Positions 23,490-34,950 of a stretch of DNA of 64,000 nucleotides are shown one piece after another. The stretch lies in contig NC_081553.1 in the NCBI RefSeq assembly GCF_963082655.1, positions 43,565,260-43,629,259 on the forward strand, written 5' to 3'. The translations under genes were made by a program, and so were the position numbers. The notes beneath the pieces were generated by a model that had not been told where the DNA came from, ran no database searches, and saw only the letters and a list, made by a program, of their open reading frames with translations. Numbering within the stretch: the stretch's first letter is position 1; each line of letters begins with the position of its first letter. The stretch is from Stomoxys calcitrans (taxonomy: Eukaryota > Arthropoda > Insecta > Diptera > Muscidae).

Positions 23490-24796
23490 TGAGCGAAAAT
23501 TTCGTGAAATTTTGTCTTTAGAGAAAATTTTGCCAAATTTTGTCTTTAGAGAAAATTTCGTAAAATTTTGTCTTTAGAGAAAATTTCGTGAAATTTTGTC
23601 TTTAGAGAAAGTTTGGTGAAATTTTGTCTTTAGAGAAAATTTCGTGAAATTTAGTCTTTAGAGAAAATTTCGTGAAATTTTGTCTTTAGAGAAAATTTCG
23701 TGAAATTTTGTCTTTAGAGAAAATTTCGTGAAATTTTGTCTTTAGAGAAAATTTCGTGAAATTTTGTCTTTAGAGAAAATTTCGTGAAATTTTGTCTTTA
23801 GAGAAAATTTCGTGAAATTTTGTCTTCAGAGAAAATTTCGTGAAATTTTGTCTTTAGAAAAAATTTCGTGAAATTTTGTCTTTAGAAAAAATTTCATGAA
23901 ATTTTGTCTTTAGAAAAAATTTCGTGAAATTTTGTCTTTAGAAAAAATTTCGTGAAATTTTGTCTTTAGAAAAAATTTCGTGAAATTTTGTCTTTAGAAA
24001 AAATTTCGTGAAATTTTGTCTTTAGAGAAAATTTCGTGAAATTTTGTCTTTAGAGAAAATTTCGTGAAATTTTGTCTTTAGAGAAAATTTCGTGAAATTT
24101 TGTCTTAAGAGAAAATTTCGTGAAATTTTGTCTTAAGCGAAAATTTCGTGAAATTTTGTTTTTAGAGAAAATTTCTTGAAATTTTAGAATTTTAGAAAAT
24201 TTTGTGAAATTTTGTCTTTAGAGAAAATTTCGTAAAATTTTGTCTTTAGAGAAAATTTTGTGAAATTTTGTCTTTAAAGAAAATTTCGTGAAAGTTTGTC
24301 TTTAGAGAAAATTTCGTGAAATTTTGTCTTTAGAGAAAATTTCGTAAAATTTTGTCTTTAGAGAAAATTTCGTAAAATTTTGTCTTTAGAGAAAATTTCG
24401 TGAAATTTTGTCTTTAGAGAAAATTTCGTAAAATTTTGTCTTTAGAGAAAATTTTGTGAAATTTTGTCTTTAGAGAAAATTTTGTGAAATTTTGTCTTTA
24501 GAGAAAATTTTGTGAAATTTTGTCTTTAGAGAAAATTTCGTGAAATTTTGTTTTTAGAGAAAATTTCGTGAAATTTTGTCTTTAGAGAAAATTTCTTGAT
24601 ATTTTGTCTTTAGAGAAAATTTTTTGAAATTTTGTCTTTAGAGAAAATTTCGTGAAATTTTGTCTTTAGAGAAAATTTCTTGAAATTTTGTCTTTAGAGA
24701 AAATTTCTTGAAATTTTGTCTTTAGAGAAAATTTCTTGAAATTTTGTCTTTAGAGAAAATTTCTTGAAATTTTGTCTTAAGAGAAAATTTCGTGAA
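23490..24796 (-). repeat. 28-bp tandem array, inverted relative to the first, about 46 copies
   Basis: Reverse complement of the 28-bp unit at 20338-21622, with a diagnostic change: most units have AAATTTCACGAAATTT (minus strand) where the first array has AAATTTCAAGAAATTT. Toward 24590-24780 several units carry the AAG form instead, so both versions coexist here. Variant blocks (GTAAAATT, TTAGAAAAAAT) occur in runs, showing local spreading of mutations. Joined at 24796 to a family B element on the minus strand. Confidence 0.95.
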
Positions 24797-25939
24797 ATTC
24801 GACATCTTTCGTCAATTTGGCCCAGATCGGTCCAGATTTCGATTAGCTGCCATATGTACCGATCCTCCGATTTAGGGTCTTAGGCCCATAAAAGCCACAT
24901 TTATTATCCGATTTTGCTGAAATTTGGGACAGTGAGTTGTGTTACGCCTTTCGACATCCTTCGTCAATTTGGCCCAGATCGGTCCAGATTTCGATATAGC
25001 TGCCATATATACCGATCCTCCGATTTAGGGTCTTAGGCCCATAAAAACACATTTATTATCCGATTTTGTTGAAATTCGGGACAGTGAGTTGTCTTAGGCC
25101 CTTCGACATTTTTCTTCAATTTGACTCTGATCGGTCCAGATTTGGATATAGCTGCCATATAGACCGATTTCTCGATTTAAGCTTTTGGGCCCGCAAAAGG
25201 CGCATTTATAGTCTGATCTCGCTAAAATTTGGGACAGTGAGTTAAGTTAAGCCCCCTGGCATACATATGCAATATGGCACAGATCGGTCCAGATTTGGAT
25301 ATAGCTGCCATATAGACCGATCCCTTGGTTTTAGGTTTTGGGCCCATGAAAGGCGCATTTATTGTCCGATGTCGCCGAAATTTGGGACAGTGATTTTGGT
25401 TAGGCTACTCGATATCTCTCTTCAATTTGGCCCAGATCGGTCCTGATTTGGATATAGCTGCCATATAGACCGATATCTCGATTTAAGGTTTTGGGCCCGT
25501 AAAAGGCACATTTATTGTCCGATTTCGCCGAAATTCTGGACAGTGCGTTGTGTTAGGCTCTTCGACATTTTGCGGTAACGTGGACCAAATCGGTCCAGAT
25601 TTGGATATAGCTGCCATATAGAACGATATCTTGATTTAAAGACTTGGCCCCATAAAAGGCGCATTTATAATCCGATTTCACTGAAATTTGACACATTGAC
25701 TTATGTTAGGCTTTTCGACACCCGTGTCGTATATGGTTCCGATTGGTTTATTTTTAGATATAGCTACTGTACTTATTAGTATTTGGTCCAAATCGGAACA
25801 TATTTCGATATAACTGCTGTGGGACATAAGGAATGCAATTTTCCCCGTATTTTGACGAAAGGTGGTTTACATATACATATACCCGAGGTGGTGGGTATCC
25901 AAAGTTTGGCCCGGCCGAACTAAACGCCTTTTTACTTGT
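24797..25939 (-). mobile_element. Family B element, minus strand, with 28-bp tail
   Basis: Head at the right end (GGTGGTGGGTATCCAAAG, then the GGCCCGGCCGAAC palindrome and ACTTGT at about 25939), leader, and about six 153-bp units running leftward with GGATATAGCTGCCATATAG. The 3' body and terminal hairpin are replaced by the 28-bp array, as in the copy at 18949, but the breakpoint within the 153-bp unit differs. Confidence 0.75.
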
Positions 25940-26044
25940 CATCCTTTATCTTTTGTTTGCCTATAAACAGAAAGAACTTAACAAATGCGATCCATGTTGA
26001 AGGGTATATAAGATTCGGCCCGGCCGAACTTACCACGCTTTTAC
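25940..26044 (-). mobile_element. Family A 5' terminus, fragment
   Basis: Minus-strand head of family A: GTAAAAGCGTGGTAAG, palindrome, TCTTATATACCC and CATGGATCGCATTTGT, then GGCAAACAAAAGAT. It is interrupted by the family B head in the same orientation, mirroring the B-then-A junction at 12836. Confidence 0.7.
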
Positions 26045-26634
26045 ACATTATTTATAGGCTTTTCTCTCTCTCTACACCAGATTATTACAACAAACGGAAA
26101 TCTGTAAATTAACCATAAGCAAAACATTTTCGTATATATGCCAAATAAAATGTGTTGTGAAGGAAAAAGAAAATTTTTGTTAAAATAATGTTATTTGAGT
26201 TCAATTCAAGTTGTGTGGAAAGAAGGAGGGCATTACAGCAAGATGCCAACCCAAAGATGACCCCAGCATGAAATCCTCCACGAACAGGCATAACAGCATC
26301 CACATAAACATGAACAGCATTTGTGGCCATGACAATCACTTGCAACATTTACACCAACACAAATCCGTTATTGACACTAAATACTCTTATACAACACCAT
26401 AATGGCTGAATAATAATATGCACAATGCAACAAGATATTAATGCATGGGTTCATATTTGAAAGCCTATGGATTTAACCGAATTTCCTCATAGGAGTACAT
26501 GCTGATAAAGGCAATGGACAGTGGAGGAATGGTTGCGAAATTTAACTGTATTCGTTCTAAAATTAAATTTTTAGTGTTCTAAAATACAAAAAAAAACTTT
26601 TTTCTAAGTACAAAAAAAAACTTTTTTCCTTATA
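26045..26634. other. No gene recognised
   Basis: Unique AT-rich DNA. Small frames at 26109-26402 on both strands overlap each other and show no motif. Confidence 0.4.
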
Positions 26635-26871
26635 TTGGGTTGCCCAAAAAGTAATTGCGGACTTTTCATATAGTCAGCGTTGACAAATTTTTTCACAGCT
26701 TGCGACTCTGTAATTGCATTCTTTCTTCTGTCAGTTATCAGCTGTTACTTTTAGCTTGCTTTAGAAAAAAAGTGTAAAAAAAGTATATTTGATTAAAGTT
26801 CATTCTAAGTTTTATTAAAAATGCATTTACTTTCTTTTAAAAAATCCGCAATTACTTTTTGGGCAACCCAA
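26635..26871 (+). mobile_element. Mariner-type MITE, complete, 237 bp
   Basis: Terminal inverted repeats TTGGGTTGCCCAA…, flanking TA at 26633-26634 and 26872-26873. Nearly identical to the copy at 11295, suggesting fairly recent amplification. Confidence 0.85.
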
Positions 26872-26873
26872 TA

Positions 26874-27725
26874 TTTATTGGTTTTAAAATTTTTTTTTTA
26901 TTTATTTTTTTAAATTTTTATTTGTTTTTTTTTTTTTATTGATATTAGTTTTTAAATTTTCCCCCACTGTGCTACATTTGTTTGCACTTCAATTACCCAA
27001 AATGACACTTACGTAGTAGACACCAGTTTTTTTTCTTAACTTTAATGCGAACATTTATATCGAAGCGGACATACTTCACTTCAAGAATGGGATTAAAAAC
27101 TATTTCTTTTATGTGCTTAGTGGCACCATGCCACATGCCACCTAATGTGGGTTGCCCCCGCAAATGCATTTGAATAGACAGGCTAATGTTGATTTTTGGT
27201 GGTGTTTGTTGGGTGTCCATTAGGCAATTGTTGTAGTTGGTGCTGTCCATTGCCAAGAGTAGGCAAATATCACATAGAGAAAAATTTAGAAAAATCATTT
27301 GTCAGCCCACACACTTGCCATGGCAGGCCCGCTAACACATATCACAACTTGCACAGCCTATTATAAAGCTTGAAAGGCCACTAAACGTTTAGCTAGTTAG
27401 TGTGGCATTCAAGCCATGTGTGTTAGTTGGAATGACCGCTAGAGAAATGTTCTTCGCTCTTACTGTATGTGGGGTGGTGTTCTATGCAAAATTCTAAATG
27501 GTCTTAATAGACGGCAATGGCCAACTAGATGATAATGACCCATTGTTGGTGGTTTATAAAGAAAATAAAGCGTTTACCATAGAAGTGTGAGTGTTATTGA
27601 GAACTAGTGTTGTTCAACGTATTGTGGGTTGTTGACAGCGACAATCATAAAAATAAATAACCTGCCAGAATTTAAAAGAAAATCTATTTAAGCGATGTAT
27701 TGCCATCTAATATAAATATAAAAAT
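26874..27725. other. Unique DNA; one weak open frame
   Basis: T-rich at the left, then unique sequence. A 101-codon minus-strand frame at 26993-27298 begins with a hydrophobic stretch (FLNFSLCDICLLLAM) that could pass for a signal peptide and continues with mixed composition, but I recognise no family and see no splice context. Confidence 0.35.
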
Positions 27726-29558
27726 CAATTTGGGTTTGTTTGTAGGCTTGTTTGTTTGATTGTTTAAAAACGGCTGAACTGGTTTTCTTGAAAATTTCAC
27801 AGATGGTGCAAATAGGGTACTACATTTTTTGATATCTGAAGGGGGGGGGCGGACCCTCCCCCTTAACCAAATTTATAAATTTTCCCCTTAAGAGAAATTT
27901 TGTGTGCTCTCTTATAGTACCCTAAAAATAAAAAATTTGGTATCCTAATTTCGGATGGGGTACCGAGGGGGGGGGGGCGCCCCACCCTAAAACCTACCAA
28001 AAATAAATTTAGACCGATCACGACAATATGGGACTCAAACGAAAGGTATTTAAGAGTAGAAAACGAATCTGATATCCAATTATCGGACCAAGTAATAGGG
28101 GGACCAACCCAAGCCCCAAAACACCCCTAAATCGGACATATTTACCGACCATGGGAATATGGGACTTAAATGAAAGGTATTTGAGAGAAGAATACGAATT
28201 TTATATCCAAATGTGGGACCACGTTTCTGGGGGTTCACCCCTTCCCCAAAACACCCCCTCCAAAGAGGACTTATTTACTGACCATGGGAATATGGGGCTT
28301 AAATAAAAGGTATTTGAGTGCAGAATACGAATCTGATATCCAAATATGGGACCAAGTGTTTGGGGGCCGCCTCTCACCAAAAACATCCCCCAGAGGGGAC
28401 AAATTGAAGACAATAGCAATATGGGGCTCAAATGAAAGGTCTTTCGAAGTAAAGTACGAATTTGATTTCAATATTCGGGAAAAGTGTCTTTGAGGTCACC
28501 CCACCCCCATTAAACCACCCAAATAGGAAGTATTTGCTGACCATTGCAATATGAGGCTCAAGTAAAAGGTTTTTATAGAGTAAAACGCGAATCTGATATA
28601 TATTTTCAAAGCCAAGTCACCAAAACACCCCCCAATACGGTCATGTTTGCCGACTATGAAAAAATGGGGCTCAAATGAAAGGTATTTTGGAAGTAGACCA
28701 TGAATCTAATATCAACATTCAGGACCAACTTTCTGGGGGACGTCCCATCACCATAACAACCCCCAAATGGGATAGTGGACACTCAAGACAGTGGAGCTCG
28801 ATTTTCATAGTTTTCAGGATCATACGCCAAACCGGACATATTTGTTGGCTTTTGCAATAAGGGGTTTAAATGAATGGTATTTGAGATTAGAAAACGAATT
28901 TGATATCCAATTTTGAGGTCAATGGCGATATGGGGTTTAAATAAATGATATATGGATATATGAGAATAGAGCATGTGGATATATGAGAATTTTCAGGGCT
29001 TAGTGTTTGGGGGACAACCCCACTCCCCAAAACACCAATAAATCGCGCATATTTTTTGACCATGCCAATATGTGTCTCAAATGAAAGGTATTTGAGATTA
29101 GAAGACGAATTTGATAACCAATTTTGGAGGCCATGTGTTTGGGGGACGCCTCATCCTGTAAACTCCCCTTAAACCAATGACAATATGGGTTTTAAATAAA
29201 TGGTATTTGAGAGAAGAGCACGATGCTGATATTTTTCAGGGCCAAGTGTCTGGGGGACCACCTCAAGCCCGAAAACACCACTAAATCAGACATTATGAGA
29301 ATATCGGGCAGAAATAAAGTCTTTTAAGAATGGAGTACACCTTACATCCAAACTTAAATGCGTAGACCAATAAAGATCATATGGGATTCAGATAAAGGCA
29401 CTTGTATTGTTAAACTGTTAGTCAAGCGTTATACTATTTTCGTAGCATTTTATTACACTTAAAGCTCTTAAATTGTCGAAAAACAAATATTCCAAGGGAC
29501 ATTCTGTTCCATATGAAGTAAAAGAAGGCACAGCGGAGTGGGCCCGGGTCAGCTAGTG
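27726..29558 (+). mobile_element. Helitron-like family C element, complete, about 1.8 kb
   Basis: Begins TCAATTTGGG after A and ends GGGCCCGGGTCAGCTAGT, the same ends as the copy at 14168. The interior has about a dozen imperfect units (CAATATGGG.CTCAAATGAA, GGTATTTGAGA, ACGAATCTGATATCC, and C-rich ACCCC boxes), making it about 630 bp longer than the other complete copy; repeat copy number explains most of the difference. Non-coding. Confidence 0.7.
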
Positions 29559-29867
29559 CCTTATAAAATAAAGTAAAAATGAAACTAAAATAAAAATTCA
29601 GTGAAACACTACATTCTTACTAATCCATTAATTATTCATTCTTATATTTTCAGCTGAATTTCGATAAGGCCATTAACACTTTCACAATATATACACAAAC
29701 ACTTTCTCTGCGGAAATTACGTTCATCAATAGAAAGACAAATGTAAGTCCCAAATAATTTGCAAACCTAATCAGAGATAAAAAGTGAACTTAAACAACAC
29801 CTATGGAATTAATTATGAAATCGAGAGCAAACAACTTAATACGCATATCAACCAAATGGGAATAAAT
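29559..29867. other. No gene recognised
   Basis: Unique AT-rich spacer between a family C end and family B fragments. Confidence 0.4.
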
Positions 29868-29987
29868 AAAGACAAGTAGACACGCGTTGAGGTCGGCCAA
29901 GCCGAATTTTGGACACCCACCATCATGGATAAATTGACCAACTTATTTTGCAATAATTCCACTACCATATCCCTAATAATATGCAAA
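29868..29987 (+). mobile_element. Family B 5' terminus, fragment
   Basis: GACAAGTAGACACGCGTTGAGG, GTCGGCCAAGCCGAATTTTG and GACACCCACCATCATGG form a diverged head, followed after about 110 bp by a second, better preserved family B head. Confidence 0.55.
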
Positions 29988-31275
29988 CGAGTAAAAAGGC
30001 GTTAAGTTCGGCCGGGGCGAACTATGGATACCCACTAACTCGGTTATATATGTAAACGACCTTTCGTCAAAATCCGGTGAAAATGCATATATTATGTCCC
30101 ATAGTAGCTATATCGAAATATGTTCCGATTTGGACCAAATACTAAAAAGTCATTGTTCAATTGTGTATAACAAAATATTGGTATTTTATGTAGATATTGG
30201 TTGCCCAAAAAGTAATTGCGGATTTTTCATATAGTCGGCGTTGACAAATTTTTTTCACAGCTTGTGACTCTGTAATTGCATGCTTTCTTATGTCAGTTAT
30301 CAGCTGCTACTTTAGGCTTGCTTTAGAAAAAAATTGTAAAAAAAGTATATTTGATTAAAGTTCACTCTAAGTTTTATTAATAATGCATTCACTTTCTTTT
30401 AAAAAATCCGCAATTACTTTTTGGGCAACCCATATATCTAAAAAATGAACCGATCTGAACTATATACGACATGGATGTCGAAAAGCTCAAAGTAAGTCAC
30501 TGTGTCAAATTTTAGTGAAATCCGACTATAAATGCGCCTTTTATAGGGCCAAGACTTTAATTCCAGATATCGATCTATATGACAGCTATATCCAAATCTG
30601 AACCGATTTGGGCCAAGTTACAGAAAAACGTCGAAGGGCCTAACACAACTCACTGTCCCAAATATTGGCAAAATCGGACAATAAATGTGCCTGTTATGGG
30701 CCCAAAGCCTCAAATCGAGAGATCGGTCTATATGGCAGCTATACCCAAATCTGGTGCGATCTAGGCCAAATATAAGAAGAATGTCGAAGGGCCTAACACA
30801 ACTCACTGTCCCAAATTTCAGCAAAATCGGATAATAATTGTGGCTTTTATGGGCCTAAGACCCTAAATCAGCGGATCGGTCTATATGGCAGCTATATCCA
30901 AATCTGGAGCGATCTGAGCCATATTGACGAAGGATATCGAAGGGCCTAACACAACTTACTGTCTTAAATTTCAGCAAATTCGGACAGCAAATGTGGCTTT
31001 TATGGGCCTAAGACCCTAAATCGACGGATCGGTTTATATGGAGGCTATATCAAGATATAGTCCGATATAACCCATCTTCGAACTTAACCTGCTTATGGAC
31101 AAAAAAGAATCTGTGCAAAGTTGCAGCTCAATATCTCTATTTTGAAAGACTGTAGAGTGATTTCAACAAGCAGACGGACGGACATACCTAGATCGTCTTA
31201 GAATTTTACGACGATGCATTGCAAACGGAACGACTTAATGAATATACCCCCGATCCCCTGGTGATGGGTATAAAA
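29988..31275 (+). mobile_element. Family B element, complete, with nested MITE
   Basis: Head GTAAAAAGGCGTTAAG and palindrome, GGATACCCACTAAC, about four 153-bp units, 3' body (CCCATCTTCGAACTTAACC, GCTCAATATCTC), a short GACGGACGGACA microsatellite, and the terminal hairpin TATACCCCCGATCC / GGTGATGGGTATA. This copy shows the complete 3' end that the copies at 9037, 18949 and 48390 lack. A MITE splits it at 30197-30432. Confidence 0.8.
30197..30432 (+). mobile_element. Mariner-type MITE nested in family B
   Basis: Same MITE, one G missing in the left tip, TA at both flanks (30195-30196, 30433-30434). The family B sequence continues on both sides (CAAAATATTGGTATTTT before it, AACCGATCTGAAC after it), proving the insertion order. 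Confidence 0.85.
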
Positions 31276-31404
31276 ATCAAATCAATTTACATTTTCAAGA
31301 CTTTTTTGAAATAAGTCCGATATTTCAAAATTGGTTGAAATGAAATAATTATCTCAAAAATATTGAGGTTTTTTAACTAATTTAATGGATACCGAAAAAA
31401 AATA

Positions 31405-31467
31405 TTGGGTTGCCCAAAAAGTAATTGCGGATTTTTCATATAGTCGGCGTTCACAAATTTTTTCACA
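31405..31467 (+). mobile_element. Mariner-type MITE, left-end fragment
   Basis: The first 60 or so bases of the MITE (through TCACAAATTTTTTCACA) followed directly by a family A head. The rest of the MITE is gone, so the family A element arrived with or after a deletion. Confidence 0.75.
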
Positions 31468-33903
31468 AGAGCATACTAAGTTCAGACGGGCCGAATCTTA
31501 TATACCCTCCACCATGGATCGCTTTGGTCGAGTTCTTTGTGCGCCCTCTAGCGGCTTAAGAAGTCAAGATCCCAGATAGGTTCATATGGCAGCTATATCA
31601 GGTTATGTACCGATTTGCGCCATACATGGCACAGCTGTTGGAAGGCATAACGAAGTATCTCATGCAAAATTTCAGCCACATCGGATAAAAATTACGCCCT
31701 CTAGCGGCTCAAGAAGTCAAGATCCCCAGTCGGTTTATATGGCAGCTGTATCAGGTTATATACCGATTTGCGCCATACATAAGACAGCTACTGGAAGTCA
31801 TAAAGAAACATCTCATGCAAAATTTCAGCCAAATCGGATAAAAATTGTGCCCTCTAGCGGCACAAGAAGTCAAGATCCAATATCGGTTTATATGGTAGCT
31901 ATATCAGGTTATGATTCGATTTCAACCATATTTAGCACAGTGGTTGAAAGTGGTACCAAAACACCACGTGCAAAATTTCAGTAAAATCGGACTACAATTG
32001 CGCCCCCTAGATGCTTAAGAAGTCAAGATCCCAGATCGGTTGAAATGGCAGCTATATCAGGTTATGTACCGATTTGCGCCATATTTAGCATAGTTGTTGA
32101 AAGTGGTACCAAAACACCACGTGCAAAATTTCAGTCACATCGGACGACAATTGCGCCCCCTAGATGCTTAAGAAGTCATGATCCCAGATCGGTTCATATG
32201 GCAGCTATATGAGGTTATGTTCCGATTTGCGCCATACTTGGCACAGCTGTTGGAAGGCATAACGAAATATATCATGCAAAATTTCAGTCAAACCGGATAA
32301 GAATTGCGCCCCCTAGCGGCTCAAGAAGTCAAGATCGAAGATCGGTTTATATGGTAGCTATACCAGGTTATGTACCGATTTGCGTCATACTCAGCACAGT
32401 TGTTGAAAGTCATAACAAAACACCTCATGCAAAATTTCAACCAAATCGAATAACAATTGCGCCCTCTAACGGCTCAAGAAGTCAAGATCGAAGATCGGTT
32501 TATATGGCAGCTATACCAGGTTATGATCCGATTTGAACCATATTTAGCACGAAAATTTCGGACGAGCCTGATCGGTTCATATGGCAGCTATATCAGGTTA
32601 TGTACCGATTTGCGCCATACTTAGTACAGCTGTTGGAAGCCATAACGAAATATCTGATGCAAAATTTCAGCCAAACCGGATAAGAAATGCGCCCTCTAGC
32701 GAGTTAAAAAAGTCAAGATCCAATATCGTTTTATGTGGCAGCTATATCAGGTTATGTTCCGATTTGCGCCATACTTGGCACAGCTGTTAGAAGTCATAAC
32801 GAAACATCTCATGCTAAATTTCAGTCAAATCGGACGAGAATTGCGCCCCCTAGCGGCTCAACAAATCAAGATACTGGTTATGGTCCGATTTGAACCATGT
32901 TTAGGACAGTTATTGAAAGTAATATCGAAACACTATGTGCGAAATTTCAGTCAAATCGGAAGAGAATTGCGCCCTCTAGAGGCTCAAGAAGTCAAGATCC
33001 AAGATCGGTTTGTGTGGCAGCTATATGAAAACATGGACCGATTTGGCCCATTTACAATCCCAACCGACCTACACTGATAAGAAGTATTTGTGCAAAATTT
33101 CAAGCGGCTAGCTATACTCCTTCGAAAGTTTGCGGGCTTGCGACAGACAGACGGACGGACGGACATGGCCTGATCATGACATTCATGACGATTTAGAATA
33201 TAAAGGGTGATTTTTTTGAGGTTAGGATTTTCATGCATTAGTATTTGACAGATCACGTGGGATTTCAGACATGGTGTCAAAGAGAAAGATGCTCAGTATG
33301 CTTTGACATTTCATCATGAATAGACTTACTAACGAGCAACGCTTGCAAATCATTGAATTTTATTACCAAAATCAGTGTTCGGTTCGAAATGTGTTCATTC
33401 ACCGTAACGTTGCGTCCAACAGCATCTTTGAAAAAATACGGTCCAATGATTTCACCAGCGTACAAACCACACCAAACAGTGCATTTTTCGGGATGCATGG
33501 GCAGTTCTTGAACGGCTTCTGGTTGCTCTTCACTCCAAATGCGGCAATTTTGCTTATTTACGTAGCCATTCAACCAGAAATGAGCCTCATCGCTGAACAA
33601 AATTTGTCAAAATTTGAACACATTTCGAACCGAACACTGATTTTGGTAATAAAATTCAATGATTTGCAAGCGTTGCTCGTTAGTAAGTCTATTCATGATG
33701 AAATGTCAAAGCATACTGAGCATCTTTCTCTTTGACACCATGTCTGAAATCCCACGTGATCTGTCAAATACTAATGCATGAAAATCCTAACCTCAAAAAA
33801 ATCACCCTTTATATACTAAATTGGGTCTTAGACGCATATTTCGAGGTGTTACAGACAGAATGACAAAATTAGTATACCCCCATTGTATGGTGGAGGGTAT
33901 AAA
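31468..33903 (+). mobile_element. Helentron-like family A element with nested foldback transposon
   Basis: Head (GCATACTAAGTTCAGACGGG, TATACCCTCCACCATGG), about nine or ten 153-bp units with more internal variation than other copies (CTAGCGG, CTAGATG variants), GACAGACAGACGGACGG microsatellite at about 33142, and terminal hairpin ending GGTGGAGGGTATA. A 607-bp element interrupts it at 33203-33809 inside the segment between ACATGG and TATACTA. Without the insertion it is about 1.83 kb. Confidence 0.8.
33203..33809 (-). mobile_element. Tc1/mariner-type foldback element, 607 bp, first copy
   Basis: Two 195-bp inverted arms (33203-33397 and 33615-33809), tips AAGGGTGATTTTTTTGAGG, flanked by TA. 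Each arm contains the beginning of a transposase gene (MNRLTNEQRLQIIEFYYQNQ, a helix-turn-helix start). The 217-bp centre, read on the minus strand, encodes a piece of the catalytic domain (FSDEAHFWLNGYVNKQNC … CTVWCGLYAG … IIGPYFF), including the first catalytic aspartate; the second and third catalytic residues are absent. Non-autonomous. Virtually the same element, same length, lies at 53620-54226. Confidence 0.85.
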
Positions 33904-34950
33904 ACATCATACATGTAGCCTGCACCCTGTCTTTGGATTGCTCATTTAGTTTCACCCATCCCTCACACCTGCTTGGTTGCCTACCAGAAAGGAGGTCAGT
34001 GTGTTTTTGTAATGTCATGCATTTCATTGAGCTTTAGTATACACCCAGAAATTAAAACCTTTTGAAATCTATTAACATAATATTAGAATTTTAAACAGAA
34101 AAGAAAAGGTAAAATCTTCTATGACATGTTCCATGTTTTCTTCCTCAAGAAGCATCCAAACAGACAACTACAATAAATTAATCAAAATAACCCGAGGCCA
34201 TACCGGAATTTCTATAGAAAGTCGATGTATTTTTAAGCCTTCTTAGCCAGCAAACAACATTTTTTTTTTTAATTTATGAAAAAAAGACCTTATAGATAAG
34301 GCTACTGTTAATTTGTTTGCCATAGATCTTTTTATTCCCCTCTGTCAACATAGAACATAGGAATTTTTTGAAAAATTCAATATCCCTACCAAATGTTGGC
34401 TTCTTGGGATTCTAAAGCCCACAACACCAAAATAGTTATCAATGTTGGCTAATTAATCAATATGAATTCCGTTATAAAAAGCCCAAATGACAACAATTGT
34501 TAGTGGAGTAGCGCATGAATGAAGACGCATTTAAACACTAAAGGAACTCTGAATATATTGTCTTAAAATAGAATTGATATGAAAAATATATCGGTATTAA
34601 TTAGAAAGATAAGAGTTCTAAGAATATTTGTCATTTCAAGTTGTTACCCCATTTTTCTATAAAAAGATTGGTAGGAAATAAAAATGATTCATAGAGAAGA
34701 CCTTAGGGTCAAGGCGTTTTCCTTCCAGTTTTAGTGAATAATCTACAAAATATTTGACTAGACTTACAGAACAAAACTGGTATTTTAAAAGTAAGCTCAA
34801 TTCAATGAACAGCAGGGACTCTAACGGCACAGAGGGATAGAATGATGACATAAGGAAAAAAATTGGTTGGCATTTAGAGAAAATTCTATGGAAAGCTTTG
34901 TCAAAATTATATTTCTATAGAAAATTTTGTCAAGATTTTATTTTTATAAT
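33904..34950. other. No gene recognised
   Basis: Unique AT-rich DNA. Just before the next family A head (about 34875-34945) are two loose copies of a 30-bp motif (TTTGTCAAAAT, TTTCTATAGAAAATTTTG) related in style to the 28-bp arrays. Confidence 0.4.

Noticed and set aside
20338..24796. CRISPR-like arrays of regularly spaced repeats
   Set aside because: Units are contiguous 28-mers with no spacers, in a eukaryotic context; they are satellites.
33277..33600. Functional transposase gene
   Set aside because: Only the first part of the catalytic core remains; the second and third catalytic acidic residues and the C-terminus are absent.
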